A DNA stretch of 64,000 bases from Kribbella italica (GTDB taxonomy: Bacteria > Actinomycetota > Actinomycetes > Propionibacteriales > Kribbellaceae): NCBI RefSeq assembly GCF_014205135.1, contig NZ_JACHMY010000001.1:372001-436000 (forward strand). The letters are read 5' to 3'. The notes under the pieces are model-generated. The model was not told the DNA's origin and searched no databases. It saw nothing but the letters and a program-made list of their open reading frames with translations. Numbering within the stretch: position 1 is the first letter of the stretch; each line of letters starts with the position of its first letter. The position numbers and the translations under genes are program-made. Below are positions 41,519 to 51,355 of the stretch, in pieces.

Positions 41519-41578
41519 TTGACACACCCGGTGGAAACGCTCGAAACTCAGGTCACTTTCCGAAAGGGGAGCGCTCTC
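41519..41578 (+). promoter_or_regulatory. Candidate promoter and LacI-type operator before the sugar-binding gene
   Basis: A consensus -35 TTGACA (41519-41524) is followed after 18 bases by GAAACT as a weak -10. Downstream, GGGAGCGCTCTC (41567-41578) has a perfect GAGCGCTC core, like the GGGAGCGCTCCC sites of actinobacterial LacI regulators. The LacI gene two genes along is the likely binder. Inference from position. Confidence 0.55.
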
Positions 41579-41608
41579 AACCCGTCCGAGTCACAGGGAG
41601 CAACTCAC

Positions 41609-42943
41609 ATGCGGCCCAAGGCCCGCCTCCGCCCCCGCAGTACTGCCGCCGTGCTCGCCTGCAGCCTCACCCTGCTGGTCGGCGCCTGCGGCGGGAACAC
41701 CGACCAGCCCGGTAGCGCGTCCCGCGACAGCGCCGGCGACGGCCCCCGGGTCGAGCTGACCATCGCGACCTTCAACGAGTTCGGCTACGGCGACCTGTAC
41801 CGCGAGTACGAGGCCGCCCACCCGAACGTCAAGATCACCGAGCGCCGCGCCGCGACCGTCGACGAGCACATCAAGAACCTGGAGACCAACCTGGCCTCGG
41901 GATCCGGGATGGCCGACATCGAGGCGATGGAGGTCAGCTGGATCTACAAGTACCTGGCCAAGGCGGACAAGTTCGTCGACCTGCGCGACTACGGCGCCGG
42001 CGACCTGACGAAGCGCTGGCTGGACTGGAAGGTCGCCGGCGCCACCGCGCCGGGCGGCAAGATCATCGGGTACGGCACCGACATCGGGCCGGAGGCGATC
42101 TGCTACCGGCGCGACCTGTTCGCCAAGGCCGGGCTGCCGACGGACCGGGCCGAGGTCGCCAAGCTGTTCCCCGACTGGGCGTCGTACTTCTCCTACGGGC
42201 GCCGGTTCAAGGCCAAGGTGCCGAACTCGGCCTGGTACGACTCGGCGTCACTGACCTGGGACGCCATGCGCAACCAGCTGATCGAGGCCTACTACTCCAA
42301 CCAGGACCGCTACCTGGGCGAGGACAACGAGCTGCTGCACAAGACCTGGAACCAGATCGTCGCGGGCAGCGAGGACGGGCTGTCGGCGAAGCTGCCGACC
42401 TGGAGCGACGCGTGGACCAAGGCCTTCCGGACCGACGCGTTCGCGACGATGGCCTGCCCGGGGTGGCTGCTCGGGGTGATCCAGGACAACGCGGGGACGT
42501 TCGGCAAGGGCAAGTGGGACGTCGCCGACGTGTTCCCCGGTGGGGGCGGCAACTGGGGCGGGTCGTACCTGACCGTGCCGGTCCAGTCGGGACAGCCGGC
42601 GGAGGCCGCGAAACTGGCCGCCTGGCTGACCGCGCCGGAGCAGCAGATCAAGGTGTTCAAGAAGGTCGGCTCGTTCCCGTCGACCGTCGACGCCTACGAC
42701 GCGGAGCAGGTGAAGTCGCAGGTCAACGCGTACTTCAACAACGCGCCGGTCGGGCAGATCTTCATCAACCGGGCCAACAACGTGATCCTCAAGCAGCACA
42801 AGGGCCCGCGCGACGGTGAGATCAACCAGGTCTTCTCCAAGGCCCTCGAACGCGTCGACCAGGGCAAGCAGAGCCCGTCCGCGGCGTGGAAACAGGCCCT
42901 GCGCGAAGCCGAGAAAGCTGCGAACGCCAGAATGAACAACTAA
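41609..42943 (+). CDS. Extracellular sugar-binding lipoprotein (ABC importer, family 1)
   Basis: The 444-residue solute-binding protein has a lipoprotein signal with lipobox LVGAC (lipidated Cys at about residue 28). It captures a sugar or oligosaccharide outside the membrane. The mature protein shows VELTIATFNEFGYGDLYREYEAAHPNVKI, GMADIEAMEVSWIYKYL, IGYGTDIGPEAICYRRDLF and PGGGGNWGGSYLTVPVQSGQPAEAAKLAAWL, typical of the family. No permease or ATPase genes lie beside it; a LacI gene follows after 27 bases. It must use permeases elsewhere, or the transporter genes have been lost. The ATG at 41609 follows GGGAG. Sugar is unknown. Confidence 0.93.
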   Translation: MRPKARLRPRSTAAVLACSLTLLVGACGGNTDQPGSASRDSAGDGPRVELTIATFNEFGYGDLYREYEAAHPNVKITERRAATVDEHIKNLETNLASGSGMADIEAMEVSWIYKYLAKADKFVDLRDYGAGDLTKRWLDWKVAGATAPGGKIIGYGTDIGPEAICYRRDLFAKAGLPTDRAEVAKLFPDWASYFSYGRRFKAKVPNSAWYDSASLTWDAMRNQLIEAYYSNQDRYLGEDNELLHKTWNQIVAGSEDGLSAKLPTWSDAWTKAFRTDAFATMACPGWLLGVIQDNAGTFGKGKWDVADVFPGGGGNWGGSYLTVPVQSGQPAEAAKLAAWLTAPEQQIKVFKKVGSFPSTVDAYDAEQVKSQVNAYFNNAPVGQIFINRANNVILKQHKGPRDGEINQVFSKALERVDQGKQSPSAAWKQALREAEKAANARMNN

Positions 42944-42970
42944 CATAAGTTGTTTCTTCGAGGAGGTCCC

Positions 42971-43990
42971 GTGGCATTTGAAGGTCTCGCCGGTGGGACT
43001 CCGACGTTGGAGCAGGTCGCCGCGTTGGCCGGCGTGTCCCGCGCGACGGTGTCCCGCGTCGTGAACGGTTCGCCGAAGGTGCTGCCGGACACGGTCGCCG
43101 CGGTCGAGCAGGCGATCGGCCAGCTCGGCTACGTCCCGAACCGGGCGGCCCGCGCGCTGGTCACCCGGCGTACGGACTCGGTCGCGCTGGTGATGCCCGA
43201 GCCGGACAGCCGGGTGTTCTCCGACCCGTTCTTCGCCGGGATCCTGCGCGGCGTGAGCCGGACGATGGCGCCGACCTCGTCGCAGCTGGTGCTGCTGATC
43301 GAGCCGGCCGAGGGCGACGACCAGCGCCTGCTGCGGTACCTGCGCGGCGGGCACGTCGACGGCGCGATCATCGTCAGCCACCACGGCCGCGACAACGTGC
43401 TGCAGGAGTTGGCCCAGCTCCCGCTGCCGATCGTGTTCAGCGCGCGCCCGATCGGCGTCGAGGTGCCGGTCGCCAGCGTCGACGTCGACAACGTGGCCGG
43501 AGCCCGGACGGCGGTCGAGTACCTGCTCGCCAAGGGGCGCAAGCAGATCGGCATCATCGCCGGTCCGCTCGACATGACCGCCGGCCTGGACCGGCTGACC
43601 GGGTACCAGGAGGTCGCGGCCGAGGCGGGCTTCGCGGAGGCCGTGGCGTTCGGCGACTTCACCGCCGAGGGTGGTGAGCAGGCGACGATCCAGCTGCTCG
43701 ACGAGTACCCGGACCTGGACGGCATCTTCGTCGCGAACGACCTGATGGCGACGGCGACGCTGCGGGTGCTGTCCCAGCGCGGACGCCGCGTGCCGGACGA
43801 CGTGTCGGTGGTCGGCTTCGACGACTCGGTCGTCGCGACCACGACCACACCCCAACTCACCACGGTCCGCCAGCCGGTGGAGAAGCTGGGCTCCCGCCTG
43901 GCCGAGATCCTGATCGCCAAGATCGGCGGCGCCCACCTGACCAGCCCGGAGATCTACGGCACCGAGCTGATCGTCCGCGGGTCCGCCTGA
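42971..43990 (+). CDS. LacI-family transcriptional regulator
   Basis: The 339-residue repressor has the LacI helix-turn-helix (about 11-35: TLEQVAALAGVSRATVSRVVNGSPKV), the hinge helix (VPNRAARALVTRRT) and a periplasmic-binding-like effector domain (about 65-335: GIFVANDLMATATLRVL, PDDVSVVGFDDS). The GTG start at 42971 follows a strong AGGAGG site. It lies directly after the sugar-binding gene, likely in one operon, and the GAGCGCTC site upstream of that gene is the obvious operator. The effector should be the imported sugar. Confidence 0.95.
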   Translation: MAFEGLAGGTPTLEQVAALAGVSRATVSRVVNGSPKVLPDTVAAVEQAIGQLGYVPNRAARALVTRRTDSVALVMPEPDSRVFSDPFFAGILRGVSRTMAPTSSQLVLLIEPAEGDDQRLLRYLRGGHVDGAIIVSHHGRDNVLQELAQLPLPIVFSARPIGVEVPVASVDVDNVAGARTAVEYLLAKGRKQIGIIAGPLDMTAGLDRLTGYQEVAAEAGFAEAVAFGDFTAEGGEQATIQLLDEYPDLDGIFVANDLMATATLRVLSQRGRRVPDDVSVVGFDDSVVATTTTPQLTTVRQPVEKLGSRLAEILIAKIGGAHLTSPEIYGTELIVRGSA

Positions 43991-43999
43991 GAGACAGCC

Positions 44000-44833
44000 C
44001 TAGGGCGGGTCGTTCTGGAACTGGAACTGGACGCGGATCGACGCGTCCAGTGACACCACCAGCGTGGTGTTGGACGGGTTCCACTGGTTGGGCACGAGGA
44101 ACAGGCGGTTGTCGCCGACCACGAGCAGCCGCAGACCGCGGTACCGGTAGTTGAAGGTCTGGCCGGTGCTGGCCCGCAGCGCCGTCTCCTCCAGACCGGG
44201 GGAGCGGAGCTGGAGTCGCTCCTTGGTGTCGAGGATGACGGACGGGAACTGGCCGAGGTTCTCCGCGTCCGACTTGGCCAGGCCGCGGCCGGAGTACTGC
44301 GCTGTGGTCGCGGTCGCCCAGAACGCGCAGGTCGTGGTGACGACGCCGAGCAGCACGATCAGTACGACGGGAGGACGCCGCTTCGCGAGCCGGGCGGCGA
44401 CGTACGAGAGATAGCCGAGCGCGGCGGCCGCGAGGCCGATCACCACGGGGACGACGAGCGCGTAGTACGCGAGGTGGCCGATCGCCGGGTAGAGGAACAG
44501 GCCGGCGACACCCAGCATCAGCAGTACGGCGGAGCCCGCGGCGGTTCGTCGTACGGCGAGCTCGGTGGGGTGGATCGCGTTGTGCAGCAGCAGTCCGGCG
44601 ACGGCGAGCAGGGTGAGGACGAGCAGCGGGACCAGCAGCGGCTGCGGGCTGCGCATCACGTAGTCCTGCGTGCTCAGGCCGATCGTGTCGACGTCGATGC
44701 CGAAGTACTCGTACTGCGACCGCGCGGAGACGTAGCCGAAGTAGAACAGCAGCGCGCTGATCAGCGTGACCGGCGCGACGATGCCGGCGGCGAAGCTCAC
44801 CCAGCGTTCGAGCTGGGCGCGCTGCTCAGCCAT
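44000..44833 (-). CDS. Membrane protein of unknown function
   Basis: The 277-residue protein has five hydrophobic segments: about 13-33, 63-83, 98-117, 121-147 and 155-176. A C-terminal soluble part of about 100 residues follows (LQLRSPGLEETALRA, YRYRGLRLLVVGDNRLFLVPN, TTLVVSLDASIRVQFQFQ). I do not recognise a family. The start overlaps the end of the lipoprotein gene by 8 bases, so the two are co-translated and may work together at the membrane. The pair is divergent from a large patatin-like gene. Codon use is ordinary for the window. Confidence 0.75.
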   Translation of the reverse strand: MAEQRAQLERWVSFAAGIVAPVTLISALLFYFGYVSARSQYEYFGIDVDTIGLSTQDYVMRSPQPLLVPLLVLTLLAVAGLLLHNAIHPTELAVRRTAAGSAVLLMLGVAGLFLYPAIGHLAYYALVVPVVIGLAAAALGYLSYVAARLAKRRPPVVLIVLLGVVTTTCAFWATATTAQYSGRGLAKSDAENLGQFPSVILDTKERLQLRSPGLEETALRASTGQTFNYRYRGLRLLVVGDNRLFLVPNQWNPSNTTLVVSLDASIRVQFQFQNDPP

Positions 44834-45455
44834 CCGAGGGGCTCGGCGACTCCTCGCCTTCGCCCTCGACCGAGATCGTCAGGCCACCCGCTTGCAGGTA
44901 GTCGTTCTGCACCTTCGCGCAGTCGTCCTCGGAGGTGCACGTCACGTCGCCGTAGATGTTGAGCACCGTCTGACCGGTGCCTGCCTTCTCCAGCTGCAAG
45001 TAGCAGCTCTCCGCGCCACTGCCGAACTGGGTGCCCTCGACACAGGGCGGTCCCTCCGGGCACGTACCCGCACCGAACTTCACGACCGACGTGTCGGTGA
45101 GCTCGTACTTCACCGCGAGGATCTCCACGCCGGACGGCAGTTCACCCGATCCCCACGCGGGCGCGAAGCACGCCTTGCCCTCGTCGTCGAACTCGACCTG
45201 ACCACCCACCGGCAGCTTCGCGTTCTTGATCGCGGGCTTGTTCTGCTCGGTCTGCGGTTTCTCCGGTTCGGTCGGCTCGACCGACGGCTCGTCGGTGCTC
45301 TCGGTCTCGGCCGGCGCGGTCGTGGTCGTCGTCGTACCGCCGGCCGGTTCGTCACCGCCGGCTTCGTCGTTGCCTGCCGAACATCCTGCCAGGCACAGCG
45401 CCACCAGCAGGACCATCGATGCCCTGAAGGGAATTGCACAGCCCAGTTGGGACAT
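44826..45455 (-). CDS. Putative lipoprotein of unknown function
   Basis: The 209-residue protein has a signal peptide with lipobox LAGCS. A Thr/Glu/Pro-rich spacer covers about 30-75, then a beta-rich domain with four or more Cys (GKACFAP, GTCPEGPPCVEG, ESCYLQLEKAG, VTCTSEDDCAKV) suggests disulfides outside the cell. The ATG at 45455 was chosen; a second ATG at 45416 right before the hydrophobic stretch is also possible. A frame open to 45986 is a shadow of the opposing gene. It is followed by an overlapping membrane-protein gene. Family not recognised; a cell-surface role is inferred. Confidence 0.72.
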   Translation of the reverse strand: MSQLGCAIPFRASMVLLVALCLAGCSAGNDEAGGDEPAGGTTTTTTAPAETESTDEPSVEPTEPEKPQTEQNKPAIKNAKLPVGGQVEFDDEGKACFAPAWGSGELPSGVEILAVKYELTDTSVVKFGAGTCPEGPPCVEGTQFGSGAESCYLQLEKAGTGQTVLNIYGDVTCTSEDDCAKVQNDYLQAGGLTISVEGEGEESPSPSDG

Positions 45456-45597
45456 CAGCACCACCCCCACCTCCCAGAGTGATCCGGGTACGGCGGGTCG
45501 GCAACAGTTCAGGGCCGCTATGTTCACTCTCCGCTGCCGAACTCTGTTTCTGTAGTTCCCCGCGTGGTATTCCTCGTAGTGGACGAGGGGGGAGACC

Positions 45598-48183
45598 ATG
45601 TCCGACCACGAGATCCGGATCGCGCTGGTGCTCAACGGAGGCGTCAGTCTGGCGGTCTGGATGGGCGGCGTCACGCACGAGCTCGACCTGATCCGCCGCG
45701 CGTCGGCGGGCGGCCAGGCACCGCCGTCCCAGCCGTACGACGAACAGCTGGCGCAACGCTGGCGCGACCTGTGCCGCCGCGACGGCGAGCAACGCAAGCT
45801 CGTCGTCGACGTGATCGCCGGGACCAGCGCCGGCGGCCTGAACGGGTCGTTGCTCGCGACCGCCGTGTCGCACGGCTCGACGCTCGATCCCGGCGACGAC
45901 CACGGGCCGTGGCTGCGGCAGAAGTGGGTCGGCCTGGGATCGCTGGAGGTCGGCAAGCTCGTCCCCGCGGTCGGCAAGCCGTCCACGTCGGTGCTCGACG
46001 GCGACTACTTCCTGACCGAGCTCAAACAGTTGCTCAAGGGCGTCGCCGGCGGCGGGCAGTCCGCGGCGGCCGAGCCGGTGACGTTGTTCGTGACCGCGTC
46101 CGGGCTCGGGGTGCAGCAGTTCGAGGCCAAGGACGCGGCGGGGCAGCGGTTCGTCGTACCGGACCATCGGTACCTGTTCTGCTTCACCAGCGAGCAACGG
46201 GCCCTGTACGACGGCGCGACGCGGTCGTTCTCGGTCGATCCGGTCAACGGGCTGGCGAACACCAAGCTCCTGGCCCGCGCCGCGCGCGCGTCGGCGTCGT
46301 TCCCGGTCGCGTTCGGGCCGGTGCTGGAGACGCCGAACATGGCGACCAATCCGCCCCGGCTGCAACCTGGTGCACACACCGGATCCGGCGCTTGGCTGGT
46401 GGACGGCGGCGTGCTCGACAACGCGCCGTTCGGGCCGGTGCTCGACGTCGTCGCCCGACGGCCGGTGACGGGGAAGGCGAGCCGGTATGTGCTGTACGTC
46501 GTACCGTCGGCAGGGATCGGGCTGGCCGCGACTCGGTTGCCTGAGGCAACCGAACCGGGCTGGCAGGTGGCCGCGCTGTCGGCGGTGCAGTTCCCGCGCG
46601 AGGTGGACTTCCGGTCCGACGTCGAGCAGCTCGAACGGCTGCTGCTCGAGGCGGATGCGTCGTGGTCCGACACGCAGCGGCTGTACGACCGGTGCGTGCA
46701 CCACCCGGAGAACCGGGGCGCCCTGCACAAGGCGGCGGCGCTGCTGCAGCCGACGTACTCGCGCGGGCGGGCCGCGGGCGGGGTCTGGGAGGCCGTGACG
46801 GTGGCCTCGCCGGACCGGTCGACGGTGCTCGACGCGGCGACGGCGTTGTCCGAGCCGGAGGTCGACGAGATCCTCGCGACGGACCATCCGTGGGTTCCTG
46901 GGCCGGACGGGTCGACGGCGTTGCTGACGCAGGACGCGGACGGGAATCCCTGCTGGCCTTGGGGAACGGGCGCGGCCGAGCGCGTCGTACGGCTGGTGCT
47001 GCGGTCGCTGCGGACGCAGATCGACAACGGCGCGACCGGCGACCGCGACGTCCTGGAGAAGTGGCTGAAGGCATCGAGTGACGCGTTGCTGAAGGTATTG
47101 GCGGTCCGGGACGCGCTGGCGGCCGAGCTGGCGGTAGCGGATCTCGACCTGCGGCCGGCCGGTGGTGCCGAGGCGGTCGCGGTCGGGCTGAACGACATCT
47201 TCGAGTCGCTGCAGATCCAGCGCGCGCTCGGCGACGAGTTCGCGACGCTGGTCGCGGTGGTCGGGCCGGTGCTGGTCGAGACCGCGCTGGAGGTGGAGAT
47301 CGTGTCGCGCTGTACGTCGGCGCGGACGCCGCAGCAGCGCAGTGCGCCGTTCCAGTTCCTGCGGCTCGGGCCGGACATCCCGCTGACGCTGCTCGACGAA
47401 CTGCCCGAGGGGTCGATCGCGAACGACCTGAAGGACAGGATCCTGTACGGGACCCAGGTCGGTCACTTCGGCGCGTTCGGCGCGGCCGAGTGGCGGCGGT
47501 GGGACTGGCTGATGGGTCGGCTGCACTGCGTCGCGCATCTCGGCGCGATGCTCGGCGCGGAGCCGGACTGGATCCGCGAGACGCAGCGGCAGGTGCTCGC
47601 GTCGGAGGAGTGGACGGTCGACGAGCTGGCGCTGCAGGTGCGGAAGCTGGCCGAGGACTTCCCGGTCGCCGCCGGGCTCGGTGCATTGACGACGATGCGC
47701 GACGAGCTGAACGGATCGAAGGCCGGGCGCGCGACCACGCGCGGGCTGGCCGATCGGCTGGTCGAGGTGTCGGGCGGGCTGAGTCCGCAGGTCGGCGAGT
47801 GGATGAAGGCGTCGGCGGCGCGGAAGAACGAGCCGCGGTCGTGGTTGCTGCGGACTGTTCGCTGGTTCACCAAGCCGGCGCGGGAGACGTTGTGGGGACG
47901 GCTGGTCCGGTCGCCGGATCTTGGTGCTGTCCGGCGTCCGTTGGTGTTCGAGCCGTGGTTGCCGGTGGCGGCGGCTGGGGTCGCCGTACTGCTGCTGGTG
48001 GTGGCGGGGGTGGTTGGGGCGCCCGGCGTACGGATCGTTGCTGCGTTGCTGGCCGGGGTCGTGCTGGCGTTGGCGGCGGTGTTGTTCGTCGTGTCCTGGT
48101 ACGTCCGCCGGGTACGGCAGCGGATCCGGCGCTGGATCGCCGCCCGGCTGCCCGAGATCAGTCCATCGTCACGAAATCGATGA
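45598..48183 (+). CDS. Patatin-like phospholipase-domain protein (large, C-terminal membrane anchor)
   Basis: The 861-residue protein has an N-terminal patatin domain with the oxyanion Gly-rich loop (LNGGVSLAVWMGG, 12-24), nucleophile motif GTSAGG (Ser77) and catalytic Asp in DGG (269-271). This is the Ser-Asp dyad of lipid acyl hydrolases. A long middle region (about 300-760) with FPREVDF and VGHFGAFGAAEWRRWDWLMGRL resembles the DUF3376 tail found in actinobacterial patatin-like proteins. Two membrane segments (about 782-802 and 805-830) and a basic tail follow. No signal peptide, so catalysis is probably at the inner membrane surface. Substrate unknown. The stop lies inside the convergent DUF3097 gene (26-base overlap). 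Confidence 0.88.
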   Translation: MSDHEIRIALVLNGGVSLAVWMGGVTHELDLIRRASAGGQAPPSQPYDEQLAQRWRDLCRRDGEQRKLVVDVIAGTSAGGLNGSLLATAVSHGSTLDPGDDHGPWLRQKWVGLGSLEVGKLVPAVGKPSTSVLDGDYFLTELKQLLKGVAGGGQSAAAEPVTLFVTASGLGVQQFEAKDAAGQRFVVPDHRYLFCFTSEQRALYDGATRSFSVDPVNGLANTKLLARAARASASFPVAFGPVLETPNMATNPPRLQPGAHTGSGAWLVDGGVLDNAPFGPVLDVVARRPVTGKASRYVLYVVPSAGIGLAATRLPEATEPGWQVAALSAVQFPREVDFRSDVEQLERLLLEADASWSDTQRLYDRCVHHPENRGALHKAAALLQPTYSRGRAAGGVWEAVTVASPDRSTVLDAATALSEPEVDEILATDHPWVPGPDGSTALLTQDADGNPCWPWGTGAAERVVRLVLRSLRTQIDNGATGDRDVLEKWLKASSDALLKVLAVRDALAAELAVADLDLRPAGGAEAVAVGLNDIFESLQIQRALGDEFATLVAVVGPVLVETALEVEIVSRCTSARTPQQRSAPFQFLRLGPDIPLTLLDELPEGSIANDLKDRILYGTQVGHFGAFGAAEWRRWDWLMGRLHCVAHLGAMLGAEPDWIRETQRQVLASEEWTVDELALQVRKLAEDFPVAAGLGALTTMRDELNGSKAGRATTRGLADRLVEVSGGLSPQVGEWMKASAARKNEPRSWLLRTVRWFTKPARETLWGRLVRSPDLGAVRRPLVFEPWLPVAAAGVAVLLLVVAGVVGAPGVRIVAALLAGVVLALAAVLFVVSWYVRRVRQRIRRWIAARLPEISPSSRNR

Positions 48184-48982
48184 GTTCCTCGACCCGGCCG
48201 AGCAGTGCGGGGTCGAGGTCGGCGAAGCTCTTCACCTTCGACAGGATGTGCTTCCAGGCGGCCGCGACGTCGGCCTGGTCGGTGGCCGGCCAGCCGAAGG
48301 TCTTCAGCACGCCCTTCTTCCAGTCCTCGCCGTACGGGATCTTCGGCCACTCCGCGATCCCGACCGACGACGGCTTGACCGCCTCCCAGATGTCGATGAA
48401 CGGGTGCCCGACGACCAGCACGTGCCGGTTGTTCACCTGGGCCGCGATCTTGGACTCCTTCGAGCCGTCGACCAGGTGGTCCACCAGTACGCCGAGGCGC
48501 CGCCCGGGCCCCGGCTGGAACCGGTTGACGATCGCCGGCAGGTCGTCGATGCCCTCCAGGTACTCGACGACGACCCCTTCGATCCGCAGGTCGTCACCCC
48601 AGACCCGCTCGACCAGTTCGGCGTCGTGCCGCCCTTCGACGTAGATCCGGCTCGCCCGCGCGACGCGTGCCCGGACGCCGTCCACAGCGACCGACCCCGA
48701 CGCGGTTGTGGTCTTCTTGGCCGGCCCCGCCTTCTTCGGCGCGACCAGACTCACCGGCTTGCCGTCCACCCAGAACCCGGGCCCCATCGGATAGGTCCGG
48801 ATCTTCCCGTGCCGGTCCTCGAGATCGACGACGCCGTGCTCCCACCGCACCACCGCCCCCACGAACCCGGACGTCGGCTCCTCGACCACCATCCCCTTTT
48901 CGAGCGCGACCTCTACGGTCCGCCCGTTCTTCGGCTTACGCCAATCCCCGGCCAGCACGTCGTTCCCATACCTGTCAGCCAC
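48158..48982 (-). CDS. DUF3097 family protein
   Basis: The 274-residue protein matches the actinobacterial DUF3097 family: YGNDVLAGDWRKPK at the start, EKGMVVEEPTSGFVGAVV, ARIYVEGRHDAELVERVWGDDLR-like (SRIYVEGRHDAEL here), VLVDHLVDGSKE and VVGHPFIDIWEAVKP. The YVEGRHDAELVERVWG part resembles a TOPRIM-like nucleotidyl fold, which hints at nucleic acid handling. That is inference and the function is unknown. The GTG start at 48982 gives the family length; the frame continues further upstream through a non-coding gap. Convergent with the patatin-like gene. Confidence 0.82.
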   Translation of the reverse strand: MADRYGNDVLAGDWRKPKNGRTVEVALEKGMVVEEPTSGFVGAVVRWEHGVVDLEDRHGKIRTYPMGPGFWVDGKPVSLVAPKKAGPAKKTTTASGSVAVDGVRARVARASRIYVEGRHDAELVERVWGDDLRIEGVVVEYLEGIDDLPAIVNRFQPGPGRRLGVLVDHLVDGSKESKIAAQVNNRHVLVVGHPFIDIWEAVKPSSVGIAEWPKIPYGEDWKKGVLKTFGWPATDQADVAAAWKHILSKVKSFADLDPALLGRVEELIDFVTMD

Positions 48983-49059
48983 CCCCGAACCGTATGCCCA
49001 GAACGGTCTTTCCCCCGTCAACCACACACCCTGGAAGGGCTTTTGCGGCCCGGCGGAAC

Positions 49060-49449
49060 TCAGGCCGCGAGGTGCTCGACCTCGTAGGCGTGGATGAACT
49101 TGTCGCGGGTGACCAGGGTGAGGCCTTCGTGCTGGGCCTGGGCGATCAGCAGGCGGTCGAAGGGGTCGCGGTGCAGGGGTGGGAGTTGCCCGGCCTCGGC
49201 GGCGTGGTGGGCGCGGATCGGGAGTTCGAGCAGGCCGCTCTGGCCGATGACGTCGAGCCAGTGCTCCGGCATCCGCAGCTTGCCGGCCGCCGTCTTGATC
49301 GAGATCTCCCACAGGCTGGCGACGCTGACGTACACCTCGAGCTCGGAATCGATCAGGTCCTTCACGCCCAGGGAGAGCTCGTCGCTGTCGCTCAGCCACC
49401 ACAGGACGACGTGCGTGTCCAGCAGCAGCCGGGCCGGGGACAGCATCAT
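49060..49449 (-). CDS. PIN-domain toxin (VapC-like)
   Basis: The 129-residue PIN domain RNase-like protein shows the four acidic positions: LLDTHVVLWWL (first Asp), SLWEISIKTAAGKL (Glu), HRDPFDRLLIAQA (Asp) and LVTRDKFIHAY (Asp). This is the type-II toxin pattern that cleaves RNA with magnesium. The start overlaps the antitoxin stop by 4 bases (ATGA). All residues intact, so likely active. The target RNA is not predictable. Confidence 0.92.
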   Translation of the reverse strand: MMLSPARLLLDTHVVLWWLSDSDELSLGVKDLIDSELEVYVSVASLWEISIKTAAGKLRMPEHWLDVIGQSGLLELPIRAHHAAEAGQLPPLHRDPFDRLLIAQAQHEGLTLVTRDKFIHAYEVEHLAA

Positions 49450-49691
49450 GACGGCAGGAAGTCCCGGGCGATCTCGGCGTTGGTCTCGGCGGAGTCCCAG
49501 TCCTCGGCGGCCCAGAAGCCGGTCAGCGAGCCACGGCCGGACCGGGCCGTGCGCTCCAGCGGGACGATCCGGGCGACCGGCCGCCCCGCGCGGCTGATGA
49601 CGATCTCCTCGCCGTGCTCGACGCGTTCGATGATGCGGGAGAGCTGGGTCTTCGCCTCGTGCATGTTGAACTGCAGGGCATCAACGGTCAC
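49446..49691 (-). CDS. Phd/YefM-type antitoxin (VapB partner)
   Basis: The 81-residue protein has an N-terminal Phd/YefM fold (FNMHEAKTQLSRIIERVEHGEEIVISRAGRPVARIVPL) that binds operator DNA, and a C-terminal tail (SLTGFWAAEDWDSAETNAEIARDFL) that would wrap the toxin. The GTG start at 49691 follows AGGGAG. A promoter and a TTAGCTAA palindrome lie just upstream, as expected for self-repression. Order antitoxin then toxin. Confidence 0.92.
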   Translation of the reverse strand: MTVDALQFNMHEAKTQLSRIIERVEHGEEIVISRAGRPVARIVPLERTARSGRGSLTGFWAAEDWDSAETNAEIARDFLPS

Positions 49692-49715
49692 GATGGCTCC
49701 CTCTGCTTAGTCCAG

Positions 49716-49751
49716 TTAGCTAATCTTAGGCCGAATCGCCCCTCCGGGCAA
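49716..49751 (-). promoter_or_regulatory. Promoter and operator of the VapBC-type operon
   Basis: On the minus strand TTGCCC (plus 49746-49751), 17 bases, then TAAGAT (plus 49723-49728) makes a good promoter. The palindrome TTAGCTAA (49716-49723) abuts the -10 and is a plausible operator for the antitoxin. CTTAG flanks it at 49706-49710 and 49725-49729. Confidence 0.6.
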
Positions 49752-49752
49752 T

Positions 49753-51276
<1,524 letters not shown>

Positions 51277-51355
51277 CGGTCCCACCTCATCCCGTCGGGG
51301 CGCCTCGCACACAACGTGCGGGATGAGGTGTCACTGTGTCAACGGATAACCACGA

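Noticed and set aside
44000..48183. CBASS-type or other named anti-phage system around the patatin-like gene
   Set aside because: No cGAS/DncV-type cyclase, TIR, or other signalling partner is present; the patatin protein is the large DUF3376-bearing type, not the compact CapV effector.
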